DNA from: JAJYKC01 sp963823105
GTDB taxonomy: Bacteria > Acidobacteriota > Terriglobia > Bryobacterales > Bryobacteraceae
Direction: 5' to 3'
Length of the DNA: 64,000 bases
Assembly (NCBI GenBank): GCA_963823105.1
Contig: CAWGKC010000017.1
Location: forward strand, 248,001 to 312,000
Part shown: positions 35,866-45,072 of the stretch, piece after piece
How positions within the stretch are numbered: the first letter of the stretch is position 1
How the letters are laid out: each line of letters starts with the position of its first letter
Program-made: the position numbers and the translations under genes
Notes under the pieces: model-generated
Told to the model about the DNA's origin: nothing
The model's database searches: none
Seen by the model: the letters and a program-made list of their open reading frames with translations, nothing else

Positions 35866-38800
35866 ATGCAACGTCGCTCCCATCGAATTCTCAACAACGC
35901 CTTTCAAATAGGCATCGCTCTCTGCCTGTTGTTCCTGGCCAAGCCCGTAACCCTCTCCGCGCAGCAGGCGGCGGCGGCGATTAACGGCACCGTGACCGAC
36001 GCATCGGAAGCAATCATTCCCGGGGCGACCATCACGCTGTCCAACAGCGCAACCGGCGTGTCTATCACCACACAGACGAACTCCGCAGGCATCTATAACT
36101 TTGTAAATGTAATGCCGGCGGCCTACAGCATAAAGGTGGTGAAGGAAGGGTTCAACACGCTTACGGAGGCAGGGATCGTCATGCAGGTGAACCAGACGGC
36201 CACGTATGACTTCAAGCTGAAGGTGGGCGTGACGCAGCAGACGATCGAAGTGGAAGCGAGCGCTGTCGCCATTGAGTCGTCCACCTCCGAACTCGGAACC
36301 GTCATCAACGAGGAAGCGGTGAAGGATCTGCCGTTGAATGGGCGCAACTTTACGCAGTTGCTTTCCCTGACCCCGGGCGCCAGTCCGATCAGCGTGGCGC
36401 AGAATAGTGGGGGCGGCGGCGGCTTCGCAGGTAACGCCATCGGCTCGTTCGCTTACCCGGCCCTCAATGGCCAGCGCAACCGCAGCAACATGTTTCTGTT
36501 AGACGGCGTTGTTGACCTGGGGTCTTTCATCGGCAACTACAACGTTCAGCCCATCGTAGACGCCGTGCAGGAATTCAAAGTTCAGTCGCACAATGACTTG
36601 GCGGAATGGGGCCAGGCGCCGGGCGGGATTGTCAATGTCGTCACAAAATCGGGGACCAACTCCTACCACCTTACGCTCTGGGAGTTCTTACGGAATAGCG
36701 ACCTGGACGCGAATGGCTTCTTTGCCAACTCACTGGGCGCGCCGCGCAATGCTCTAAAGCAGAATCAGTTTGGTGTTGCCGGCGGCGGCCCGGTGATCAT
36801 CCCCAAACTGTATAACGGTCGCAACAAAACCTTTTTCTTCGGCGCCTACGAGGGCTATCGTCAAAACGTAGCGTCCCAAAGCACCGGTCTCGCTCCGACG
36901 TCGGCACAAGTCGCTGGCAACTTCCAGGGATTCGCCCCAATCTACGACCCGACCACCGGTGCGCCTTTCCCCAATAACACCATCCCATCGACTCGAATCA
37001 ACCCCATCGCGGCCGCCTACGCGGCGGTGAACTATCCCACCGGTCCCTACGTGCCTAGCGGGAATAACTACATTGACAGCTCTCCCACGAAACTGAAGCA
37101 GGATACCTACTCAGTCCGTGTGGACCAGACCCTCGGCGAACATGACACCATTTTTGCGCGCGTGTCTCAGTATTTTGAGCCGCAAACGTCCTCTGACGGG
37201 TATGCGGGCGCCACCAGTTTCGCAAATGATTACGGTTCGAATGGCGCAATCCACGAGATACATGTCTTCGGCCCAACCGCCGTGCTGGAGGGATTTTTCG
37301 GCCGCAATCTGGGTGATGCCGATACCGGGAACAGCCCACTGGGTGTGGGTACGCTCGGAACGCAATTGGTCTCATTGGGCGCCTCTCCCAACTTCCTCGG
37401 CAACTTCCAGGGCTCATCGGCCGTGTATGTTCCCGGTATGGGTGCGGCAGGATACCTCGGGGGCTCGGGACAAAGCGCCCAGAATACTCGCTATGCCGAC
37501 GATTGGGTGTTCGGCGGCAGCTTTACCAAGATCATTGGCCGGCACACGCTGAAGATGGGTGCGAATTTTGCCACCAACAATACGCTTTCTCCTATCTACA
37601 ATACCGGTGACGGATTCTCGATCGTGCCAACGCAAGGTCCCACCGGGACTGGCGGCGATTCATTCGCTTCGTTCCTGCTCGGCCTTCCCGATAATGCAGG
37701 CCGGCGGAACGTGCTCGAAACGGAGCACGGTGGCTGGGTCAACGGTGCATATTTCCAGGATCAGTTCAAAATCAATTCCCGGCTGACGATGAACATCGGT
37801 CTGCGCTGGGATGTCACATTGTGGCCCATCTACGGCCAGACGCCGGCGCCCGACGCTTACGTCGGAGACGTCAACTTCAACAACGGAACATTTGTGCTCG
37901 CCAATGTCCCCGGCCCCTGCACGGCCACACAAGGCTTCCCCTGCATCCCAACCGCTCAATATGGCGGCGGGATTGGCACTGGACAGTTGCCGCCCAATGT
38001 TGTGGTTACCAGCCACAAGAATGGGTCCATTTACTCAAACGACCATAGCGACTGGCAGCCGCGTCTCGGTTTGGCTTATCGCTTAACGGACAAAACCGCG
38101 ATCCGCGCCGGCTACGGCCGCTATTATGACAATTGGAACGCGATCATCCAGTTGGCTCAAAACTATGAAGGAACCTGGCCCGACGTAGGCCAACTCCTCG
38201 TCAATAACCTGAATCATCCCGGCGGAATCAAAGCCTCGATCGGTAATCCTTTCAATCTGGCCTCGGGTAGCGTGGTTTATCCCGCGCCAACGCCTTTCCT
38301 GAGTTCCGGTTTTGAAGACTGGTACGTCGATCCGGGCACATACAAAATGCCCTATTCGGACCAGTGGGATTTCGCCATTGAGCAGGGATTAGGTAGCAAT
38401 ATCATCCTTTCTCTTGCTTATGTCGGAGCCCACGACGGCCAGTTGAATCAAGGGACCATCGCCAACACGGATCCGACAAACGGAACGACTTCGACTGAGG
38501 CGCAACGCAAGCCGTATCCGTATATTCCGGTGACGTTCTACGATAAAAGCGTCGGCGTAAGCAACTACAACGCATTCCAGTTCCGGCTACAACAGCGCGC
38601 CACTCGCGGCCTCTCTTACATCGTTTCCTACACGCGATCGAAGTCGATCGACAGGGGCTGTTCCGGTTCCTTTGGCGCGGAAGGCTGTGAGACGCAAGAC
38701 CCTTACAACACCATGAACGATCGCAGCGTCTCGGGATTTGATCTGCCCAACATCTTTTCGGGCAGCTTCGTCTACGACATACCGGTTGGCAAGGGCAAAT

Positions 38801-39297
38801 CGTTCAGCACAAACAACAACGTTGCCGATTACCTCCTCGGTAACTGGCAAGTCAGCGGTATTCTCAGCATGCACTCCGGCACGCCGTTCGATGTAACGAT
38901 GGCCAACGGCGATACGGAAGGAACGGGGAATGGCACTACCCGAGCGAACCTGGTGCTTTCCAACCCCTATCAGTCAAGCGGCGGACTTCAGTGGCTGAAT
39001 CCCGCGGCCTTCGCTAGTCCGCAAGTGGCAACCGCAACCCAGGTAGGAGCTTGGGGTAACTTAGGTCGCAATAGTCTACGAACTCCGGGCTTCGAGAATC
39101 TGGACGTCTCAATCTCTCGAATTTTCCCCATTACGGAGAAAGCCAACCTTCAGTTCCGCTGCGACTTTTTCAATATCACGAACTCCGTCATGTTGGGACA
39201 GCCGAACAACACTTTGGGGAATCCAAACTTTGGGCTGATAACGGGCGTTCAAAACGTCGCGCGTGAGATTCAGTTCTCGATGAAGCTCGCGTTCTGA
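35866..39297 (+). CDS. Oar-like TonB-dependent outer membrane receptor
   Basis: About 1143 residues from ATG 35866, followed by a signal peptide (FQIGIALCLLFLAKPVTLSAQ). Residues ~30-110 are a carboxypeptidase-regulatory-like domain (AINGTVTDASEAIIPGATITLSN). The plug follows: VKDLPLNGRNFTQLLSLTPGA, then LNGQRNRSNMFLLDGVVDLGSF and LAEWGQAPGGIVNVVTKSGTN. The barrel contains the usual markers KTFFFGAYEGYRQ, YSVRVDQTLGEHDTIFARVS and NLDVSISRIFPITEKANLQFRCDFFNI, and ends IQFSMKLAF. This is the full-length Oar type common in Acidobacteriota. It lies downstream of the cytochrome/CRTAC1/TPR operon but has its own promoter. The ligand is unknown. Confidence 0.9.
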   Translation: MQRRSHRILNNAFQIGIALCLLFLAKPVTLSAQQAAAAINGTVTDASEAIIPGATITLSNSATGVSITTQTNSAGIYNFVNVMPAAYSIKVVKEGFNTLTEAGIVMQVNQTATYDFKLKVGVTQQTIEVEASAVAIESSTSELGTVINEEAVKDLPLNGRNFTQLLSLTPGASPISVAQNSGGGGGFAGNAIGSFAYPALNGQRNRSNMFLLDGVVDLGSFIGNYNVQPIVDAVQEFKVQSHNDLAEWGQAPGGIVNVVTKSGTNSYHLTLWEFLRNSDLDANGFFANSLGAPRNALKQNQFGVAGGGPVIIPKLYNGRNKTFFFGAYEGYRQNVASQSTGLAPTSAQVAGNFQGFAPIYDPTTGAPFPNNTIPSTRINPIAAAYAAVNYPTGPYVPSGNNYIDSSPTKLKQDTYSVRVDQTLGEHDTIFARVSQYFEPQTSSDGYAGATSFANDYGSNGAIHEIHVFGPTAVLEGFFGRNLGDADTGNSPLGVGTLGTQLVSLGASPNFLGNFQGSSAVYVPGMGAAGYLGGSGQSAQNTRYADDWVFGGSFTKIIGRHTLKMGANFATNNTLSPIYNTGDGFSIVPTQGPTGTGGDSFASFLLGLPDNAGRRNVLETEHGGWVNGAYFQDQFKINSRLTMNIGLRWDVTLWPIYGQTPAPDAYVGDVNFNNGTFVLANVPGPCTATQGFPCIPTAQYGGGIGTGQLPPNVVVTSHKNGSIYSNDHSDWQPRLGLAYRLTDKTAIRAGYGRYYDNWNAIIQLAQNYEGTWPDVGQLLVNNLNHPGGIKASIGNPFNLASGSVVYPAPTPFLSSGFEDWYVDPGTYKMPYSDQWDFAIEQGLGSNIILSLAYVGAHDGQLNQGTIANTDPTNGTTSTEAQRKPYPYIPVTFYDKSVGVSNYNAFQFRLQQRATRGLSYIVSYTRSKSIDRGCSGSFGAEGCETQDPYNTMNDRSVSGFDLPNIFSGSFVYDIPVGKGKSFSTNNNVADYLLGNWQVSGILSMHSGTPFDVTMANGDTEGTGNGTTRANLVLSNPYQSSGGLQWLNPAAFASPQVATATQVGAWGNLGRNSLRTPGFENLDVSISRIFPITEKANLQFRCDFFNITNSVMLGQPNNTLGNPNFGLITGVQNVAREIQFSMKLAF

Positions 39298-39439
39298 GTT
39301 TGATCCATCTTTAAATCGACGCCCGGCTCTATGTCAAACACGGAGAGTCGGTCGTTCTGTGTTTGTAGAGTTCACGCACGCCAGGAAACTAACAATCCTG
39401 CATAGGCACGCCGTCAAACCGGCGATTGGGCGCCCTGCC

Positions 39440-41224
39440 TTACGGGGCGCTGCGCTTGGCTGCGGGCAGCAGCGCCTTATTGGTCCATTCGACGGATGAG
39501 GAGTTGCCTTCAGTCAAGGTAATGATGCGGTTCGTCGCCACCCCTCGAAAGGACTGCTTCAGACCGGAAGGCCATCGGACATCGAGGTCCACTGACTTCG
39601 CCGTCTCTAAGCCAAAATGTAGGCGAGGGTCGTTGGCGGAAAAGAAACTCGATTGGCTCAACACGGTCTGGAGCTGCCGCCGGTCGCCGTAACGGCAAAG
39701 GACTTCCGCCCCTATCGCGCTCCGGTTAGATCGTGTTCCCACCAGTTTCACCTTGAGCCACGTCCGGCTTTCGGTCTGGTCATTGCGCAGCAATGACGGC
39801 GGCTCGTTCATGTTCACGATGAGAATATCCACATCGCCGTCATTATCGAAGTCGCCGAAAGCGCACCCGCGGCTCATGTGTGGCGCGGCGACGCCTGGGC
39901 CGGCTTCCTCAATCAGTTCTTCGAACCGGCCGCCGCCAAGATTGCGGAAGACCACGCGCGGCGTTTTTGCGGGATAGTTCGGCAACTTTGCTTCTAATTC
40001 CGGATACACGTTGCCGGTCACCAGAAACAGATCTGGCAAGCCGTCGTTATCCAAATCGACAATTCCCGCGCCCCATCCGATAAACCGCGTCTCCACGCCC
40101 AGTCCGGAACCCGCCGTTACGTCCTCGAAATTCCCTTTGCCGTCGTTGCGATACAGGATATTCGTGTCGTCGGCGAAATGCGTCTTGAAGATGTCCAGGC
40201 TCCCACTGAGGTGGGGATCGCCCACACCGACTCCCATCCCCGCCTGTTCCATGCCGTCCTCATTCAAGGCGACACCGCGCGCCAGCCCCTCTTCGCGAAA
40301 GGTCCCGTCGTGGTTGTTCATGAACAGCATGCTGGATGTGGAATCGCAGGCCACATAGATATCTGGCCAGCCATCACGGTCGAAATCCGCCGCCACCACC
40401 GTCATTCCGTATCCTCTGGCCGTCTTCTTGATTCCGGCGGCCGTGGACACTTCGTCGAACTGACCATTACCGTTGTTTCGATATAGCGACATTGTCCCCG
40501 GCGGTAGTCCGCGGGGTCCGCAGTTGACCGGTATTCCCTTCCAGTTACAGTTCGAACTTTCGCCAGGCTTGGGCACGCTCTTGAAGTCGAAATGCAGGTA
40601 GCTCGCCAGAAACAGATCCAGATGGCCATCGAGGTCGTAATCGGTGAATGAGCAGCCCGAGTACCAACGCGTCTTGTCCGGCACGAAGCCGCAATCTGCC
40701 GTCACATCCGTGAATGTGCTATCGCCATTGTTCTTGTAGAGGATGAATCCACCCCAATAGGTGACCACCAGATCCTCGAAGCCGTCGTTGTTGTAGTCTC
40801 CGGTACACACCGCCGAGGCCCATCCGGTCCAGCGGAGACCTGCCTTTTCGGTCACGTCGGTGAAAGTGCCATCTCGATTGTTCTTGTACAGACGATTCGA
40901 AAGCCCGGCGGGCGCTTGTGTAATAAGTGTCCCGTTTAGAACGAACAAGTCCATCCAACCATCATTGTCGTAGTCGATAAAGGCGCAGCCGCAGCCTACA
41001 GTCTCGAGGATGTAGTCTTTTTTCTCCGCGCCGCCATAGATCACTGGGAATGTGAGGCCGGCGTCCCTCGCAACATCCACAAAGCGCGCAGGAAAGGGGA
41101 TGCCCGATGGTTTTCCCCTCGGCTGTGCCTTCACGTTACGGGTGGCCACGCCTTGGCCAAGCAGCGGCAAAACGCCGAGACCGTGTACTCCAAGACAACT
41201 GAGTGCAAAATCTCGCCGCGTCAT
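39440..41224 (-). CDS. CRTAC1-like FG-GAP/ASPIC-UnbV protein with Tat signal
   Basis: About 594 residues when started at ATG 41224, where a twin-arginine signal begins (MTRRDFALSCLGVHGLGVLPLLGQG); a longer open frame upstream to 41386 has no export signal at its start. The body repeats calcium-loop units: DYDNDGWMDLFVLNG, DYNNDGFEDLVV, DYDLDGHLDLFLAS, DFDRDGWPDIYV, DLDNDGLPDLFL and DFDNDGDVDILI. An ASPIC/UnbV domain closes the protein (GTRSNRSAIGAEVLCRYG, LDVRWPSGLKQ). Unlike the Sec-type homologue at 29507 it appears to be Tat-exported, which would suit folding with a cofactor or metal in the cytoplasm. It is convergent with the Oar receptor. Confidence 0.85.
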   Translation of the reverse strand: MTRRDFALSCLGVHGLGVLPLLGQGVATRNVKAQPRGKPSGIPFPARFVDVARDAGLTFPVIYGGAEKKDYILETVGCGCAFIDYDNDGWMDLFVLNGTLITQAPAGLSNRLYKNNRDGTFTDVTEKAGLRWTGWASAVCTGDYNNDGFEDLVVTYWGGFILYKNNGDSTFTDVTADCGFVPDKTRWYSGCSFTDYDLDGHLDLFLASYLHFDFKSVPKPGESSNCNWKGIPVNCGPRGLPPGTMSLYRNNGNGQFDEVSTAAGIKKTARGYGMTVVAADFDRDGWPDIYVACDSTSSMLFMNNHDGTFREEGLARGVALNEDGMEQAGMGVGVGDPHLSGSLDIFKTHFADDTNILYRNDGKGNFEDVTAGSGLGVETRFIGWGAGIVDLDNDGLPDLFLVTGNVYPELEAKLPNYPAKTPRVVFRNLGGGRFEELIEEAGPGVAAPHMSRGCAFGDFDNDGDVDILIVNMNEPPSLLRNDQTESRTWLKVKLVGTRSNRSAIGAEVLCRYGDRRQLQTVLSQSSFFSANDPRLHFGLETAKSVDLDVRWPSGLKQSFRGVATNRIITLTEGNSSSVEWTNKALLPAAKRSAP

Positions 41225-41617
41225 CAAGTCTTTAGGATAGTACGGCCGGACAGACGTTGTGGACCCCAAAGAGTTCGTGCGAGTCGGAACCACCGGCGGG
41301 GTTATTGGTCCTTCGAATTCAAGCCATGCGGAACTGTACGAATGGGTACGAATGATAACGTTCGGTAACAACGGTGACGTTTTCACATCGTTGTGATCGC
41401 CCGCTGATTTTCTAGCGTTCCGACTCGCACGAACCAGAAGTAAACACCACCGTAGTGCGTGAGGCCCGCATGATTACAGGAGATTCTAATATTTCGTGGC
41501 GAATATGGCATTTCAGGAATCCCTAACCAATGGTTAGGAATTGCTGAAACTCTACAACATGCGTTCCGGCCTTTTCAACGTGGCGTTTGGCGGCCCCTGG
41601 AGAGGCCGGAATGCGCC
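41225..41617. other. Intergenic region and presumed right junction
   Basis: About 390 bases between the CRTAC1 gene and the receptor C-terminal fragment. It includes the upstream region of the CRTAC1 gene, a perfect palindrome at 41522-41538, and a change in base and codon character at about 41.6 kb. No gene was recognised. Confidence 0.4.
41522..41538. repeat. Perfect palindrome, possible operator
   Basis: CCTAACCA (41522-41529) and TGGTTAGG (41531-41538) form an exact 8-base inverted repeat around a single A. The size suits a dimeric regulator, but a chance hairpin or a footprint of a mobile element is also possible. It lies ~300 bases upstream of the CRTAC1 start and ~80 bases before receptor homology resumes. 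Confidence 0.35.
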
Positions 41618-42779
41618 GGATCCAAGTACTACATCCACGCTCACTATAACAGCCGGAATAATTTCTACAATCCCGCCGACGGCGGCGGCATTGACACCGT
41701 AAACATCGGCGGCAAGATCCGCTCTTCTTACTTCAACCAGGACGATTTCGCCATCATCGTCCAAGACGATTTCCATCCCATGTCTTTTCTCCACATCACT
41801 TCCGGGCGTCCGCTACGTCGGCTTCGACACAGCCTACTCCGCCGTCCCCCTCCAGGATTTCTCGTTCGTTCCCGGAGCCGTCCTGACCTTCTTTTGCCCG
41901 TCCACTTTGGTCTCGACTCCCGGAAACGTGAAGCTCCGGAGCGCCTCCTGCGACAACCACCAGAACCGCAGCGGCGTCGAGCCTTCGACCGCTCTCGCCA
42001 TCCGCGCCACGCCCTGGATGACTCTCTACGGCGGCTTCCTCGAACAATTGCGCGCGCCTTCAATGGGAGGCGGCGGCGGTCTCTTCCAAAGCGTCGATCC
42101 AGCCACCTATCACTTATCGCGCGGTGAGTACGCCCAAGGCGGAATCAAGTTTCATTTCGAAGGAAGCGGCTGGCGCAACGGCCTTCTCTTCGGCGCCGCT
42201 TACGATCATCGGAATTACTCCAGCCAGGAAATCGACACGACGCTCGGCAATGGCGACACCGTCTCCGCCACCGGCGCCTCCCAATACCAGGGCGTCAATT
42301 ACTTCTTCGACGACGACCCGATCGCCAACCTCCACGTCTTCGTCAACGGCAATGGCGAGACCGCAAAATACACAAGCCACGTCACCGGCGGCGTAAACTA
42401 TGGCGGATCCCCGGTCCCTTACGTCCCCTCCTCCACCTTGAACGCCGGCGCCTATTACATTTTCAAAGCCGGCAAGAATCTTACGCTGCAACCGATGGCC
42501 GCCTTCCAGTTCGTCGGCTCGCAAAACCTTTTCAACAACGTCACCGTCGCCCCCAGCAACCAAACCATGGCCGCCTACGGAACCGTCAGCTTGTCGCTCA
42601 AAGCCCCCTTCAAATATTTCGACCTGGAATTCACCGCCCTCAACGTGCTGAACAGGCAATACAACTTGTACGAGTACATCTCCTCCGGCGGCTACTTCAG
42701 CACGGCCAACAACGGCTACATCCTCGCCTACCCCGCCGCCCCCTTCACCGTCTACGGCGGTGTGAAGTTCCACGTCTGA
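41618..42779 (+). pseudogene. C-terminal fragment of an Oar-like TonB-dependent receptor
   Basis: Homology to the intact receptor at 12247 begins at SKYYIHAHYNSRNNFYNP and runs in one frame through VNIGGKIRSSYFNQDDFA to FLHITSG. A single-base shift near 41806 moves it to the next frame (YVGFDTAYSAV...), which is then open to the stop at 42779. The barrel ends with PAAPFTVYGGVKFHV, parallel to PGAPRTVYGTITYQF of the intact protein. Its N-terminal ~490 residues are missing here. The fragment at 15046-15640 supplies the first ~230 residues of the same kind of receptor with similar codon use, so the two look like separated parts of one gene. Confidence 0.75.
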
Positions 42780-42850
42780 AGCGGGCCGTCCCCCGCGCGT
42801 CGATCAAGCTGAGATTTCGTCCCGCCGGCGCGCACTTCATCTCTTGGCCT

Positions 42851-43516
42851 ATGTTCCTCATCAGCCTCGGCTGGCGTAGTGTCGCGCTTTCCTTCCTTGT
42901 CGCCGCCGTTTTATTCGGGCTTGCGGGCCGGATGGATATCGTTGGCTTTTGGGCGTATTTCGGGGTGTTTCTGGCCGCCAGCCTGCTTGGCGTGCGAATG
43001 ATCGACAAGGATTTGATCCGCGAGCGTTGCGAACCCGAGGTCGAAGGCGCGACTGGACGCACCAGCGCCGCCGCGTTGTCCCTGCTGGCGTTGATGCAGT
43101 GGAGTCTCGCGGCGCTCGACGTGGGCCGCTTTCATTGGTCGTCCCCTCTGCCGCCGGCGCTTCAAGCCGGTTCGCTGGTGGCGTTCGGAGCGCTCTGCGG
43201 CGTCGTCCTGTGGGCTCTTCGGGTCAATCGCTACTTCTCCTCCGTGATCCGTATGCAGACCGACCGCGGCCAGACCGTGGTCAGTGAAGGTCCCTACCGC
43301 GCCGTCCGCCACCCCGGATATTCCGCGGTGCTGTTCGGTTGGATTGCCGGGGCCTTTTCGCTTGGGTCGCTCGCTGCCCTGCTGCCCGGGATCTTGATCG
43401 TCCCGGTCGTTCTTTTGCGGACCGCGCGGGAAGATCGAATCTTGCTCGGCCACCTGCCCGGTTACGCGTCTTATAGCGCGGATACACCTTTCCGCATTTT
43501 CCCGGGCCTTTGGTGA
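42851..43516 (+). CDS. Isoprenylcysteine carboxyl methyltransferase-like membrane protein
   Basis: A 221-residue protein with about five hydrophobic helices (SVALSFLVAAVLFGLAG, ALLPGILIVPVVLL). The C-terminal half shows the ICMT/phospholipid methyltransferase signature: GQTVVSEGPYRAVRHPGYSA followed by REDRILLGHLPGYASYSADTPFRIFPGLW. The His and Glu-Asp pair in these segments bind S-adenosylmethionine in known members. Bacterial homologues methylate lipids or are uncharacterised. It lies upstream of the carotenoid genes on the same strand, but no shared function can be shown. Confidence 0.8.
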   Translation: MFLISLGWRSVALSFLVAAVLFGLAGRMDIVGFWAYFGVFLAASLLGVRMIDKDLIRERCEPEVEGATGRTSAAALSLLALMQWSLAALDVGRFHWSSPLPPALQAGSLVAFGALCGVVLWALRVNRYFSSVIRMQTDRGQTVVSEGPYRAVRHPGYSAVLFGWIAGAFSLGSLAALLPGILIVPVVLLRTAREDRILLGHLPGYASYSADTPFRIFPGLW

Positions 43517-43566
43517 GCCTCTCCGCCGTTCGCCTTCAGTCCGGCGATCCGTTGCACAATAGCTTC

Positions 43567-44199
43567 ATGCGCCGCCTCCCCATTGTTCTGATCTTCGCCG
43601 CCGTCCTCTTCGCTCAAGCTCCGCCGCCGGTCGTCGTGTCGGGCTCCGATTGGGCCGTCCTCTTCAATGGCCGCGATCTCTCCGGCTGGGTCAACGTCGG
43701 CCAGGAAAAATGGGTCGTCGAGGACGGCGCCATCCATGGCTCCGGGTTGACCAAGGACTACGGTTACCTGCGCACCGAAAAAGACTACTCCGACTTCGAC
43801 CTCTCCTTCCAATTCCAATGCGTCACTCTCGGCAATAGCGGCCTCTTCTTCCGCGCCCGCTTCAAGCCCGGCACCACCGAAATCGTCCAAGGCCCGCAAT
43901 TTGAAATCGACTGCACCATCGGCCGCCACACCGGCGGCGTCTACGACGTCGGCCGCGCCTGGCTCGTCTGGCCCGCCCCTGAGAACGAAACCGTCGTCCG
44001 CCAGCACGGCTGGAACGAATACCTGCTCCAAGTCCACGGCAACCACTACGTCTCCCGCCTCAACGGAGTCACCCTCGTCGACTACACCGACCCCAAGCAG
44101 AAAGGCGCAACGGGAAGCATCGCCCTCCAACTCCACGCCGGCGGCGGCGCCGACATGCGCTTCAAAGACATTCTCATCCGCGACCTCACCCGCCGCTGA
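43567..44199 (+). CDS. DUF1080 (3-keto-disaccharide hydrolase-like) secreted protein
   Basis: A 210-residue protein from ATG 43567 with signal peptide (PIVLIFAAVLFAQAP). The mature part is a concanavalin-like beta-sandwich of the DUF1080 family: WAVLFNGRDLSGWVN at the start, DFDLSFQFQC, NSGLFFRARF and the end GSIALQLHAGGGADMRFKDILIRDL. Characterised members cleave 3-ketoglycosides or bind glycans; here the substrate is unknown. Length is typical. The next gene starts 50 bases downstream. Confidence 0.88.
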   Translation: MRRLPIVLIFAAVLFAQAPPPVVVSGSDWAVLFNGRDLSGWVNVGQEKWVVEDGAIHGSGLTKDYGYLRTEKDYSDFDLSFQFQCVTLGNSGLFFRARFKPGTTEIVQGPQFEIDCTIGRHTGGVYDVGRAWLVWPAPENETVVRQHGWNEYLLQVHGNHYVSRLNGVTLVDYTDPKQKGATGSIALQLHAGGGADMRFKDILIRDLTRR

Positions 44200-44248
44200 C
44201 CCGCGAAAATAATCCAACCCGCGCCCGGAAGCGTAATCTATCCAATTA

Positions 44249-45072
44249 GTGTCCGCTTCCGCCATCCAATTCGACTCTCTCCTCTCGGACCAGCGAAGGA
44301 TCGAGGAGCAGCTTGAAACCCTGCTGCCCCCGCTCGCTTCCTCCCAGCCGGTGTCCCAGGCCATGCGCTACGCCGTCTTCGGCTCCGGCCAGCGCCTGCG
44401 CCCCATCGTCTCCCTCCGCGTCGCCGAAATGCTCGGCGCCGCCTCGCCGTTCAGCCTTCGCGCCGCCGCCGCCGTCGAACTCCTCCATTGCGCCTCGTTG
44501 ATCGTGGACGACCTTCCATGCATGGACGACGATCCGTTCGCCGGGACCGCCCATCCGTCCATATCGCCTTCGGCGAATCCAACGCGCTCCTCGCCGCTTT
44601 CGGCCTCGTCGCTCTCGCCGCCCGTTCCGTCGTCGATTTGCCTTGCCATCCGCGCGAGCTATCCCGCCTCCTCGATTTCCAGGTCCGTCTGCTCGCAACG
44701 CTCGACTGCGACTGCATGATCGCCGGCCAATCCCTCGATCTCTCCCTCCGCGACGGCGAACGGGAAGCCAATCGCGTCCATCTCGCCGCGTTGAAAACGG
44801 TCCCACTCTTCGATCTCGCCGTCCGCGCCGGCAGCCTCTTCGCCCGCGTATCCGCCGCCGAGGAGCGGTCCCTGTCCGCCTTCGGCCGCCATCTCGGCGT
44901 GGCTTATCAGATACGCGACGATCTCGCCGACGGAGAAATCCAAGCCGTCTCCTCCGCCGGCGAACGCTTCGACCGCACGCGCGAGAGTCTCGCTCCCTTC
45001 GGCCGCCGCGCCGCGCCGCTGATCGATCTGCTCGATCGCCTCGATGCCGAAAGTAATCGCCGTAATCGGTAG
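44249..45072 (+). pseudogene. crtE: Geranylgeranyl diphosphate synthase-like polyprenyl synthetase, frameshifted
   Basis: From GTG 44249 the protein shows the isoprenyl synthase start QAMRYAVFGSGQRLRPI and the first Asp-rich motif SLIVDDLPCMDDD. One base seems to be missing near 44552, and the protein continues in another frame: RRDRPSVHIAFGESNALLAAFGL, then CDCMIAGQSLDL and a second metal region GVAYQIRDDLADGE. Joined it would be ~275 residues. The product in a carotenoid cluster would be GGPP (C20), feeding the phytoene synthase at 46523. The second motif lacks the usual final spacing of DDxxD, so activity should not be assumed. Its 3' end overlaps crtI by 29 bases. Confidence 0.8.
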
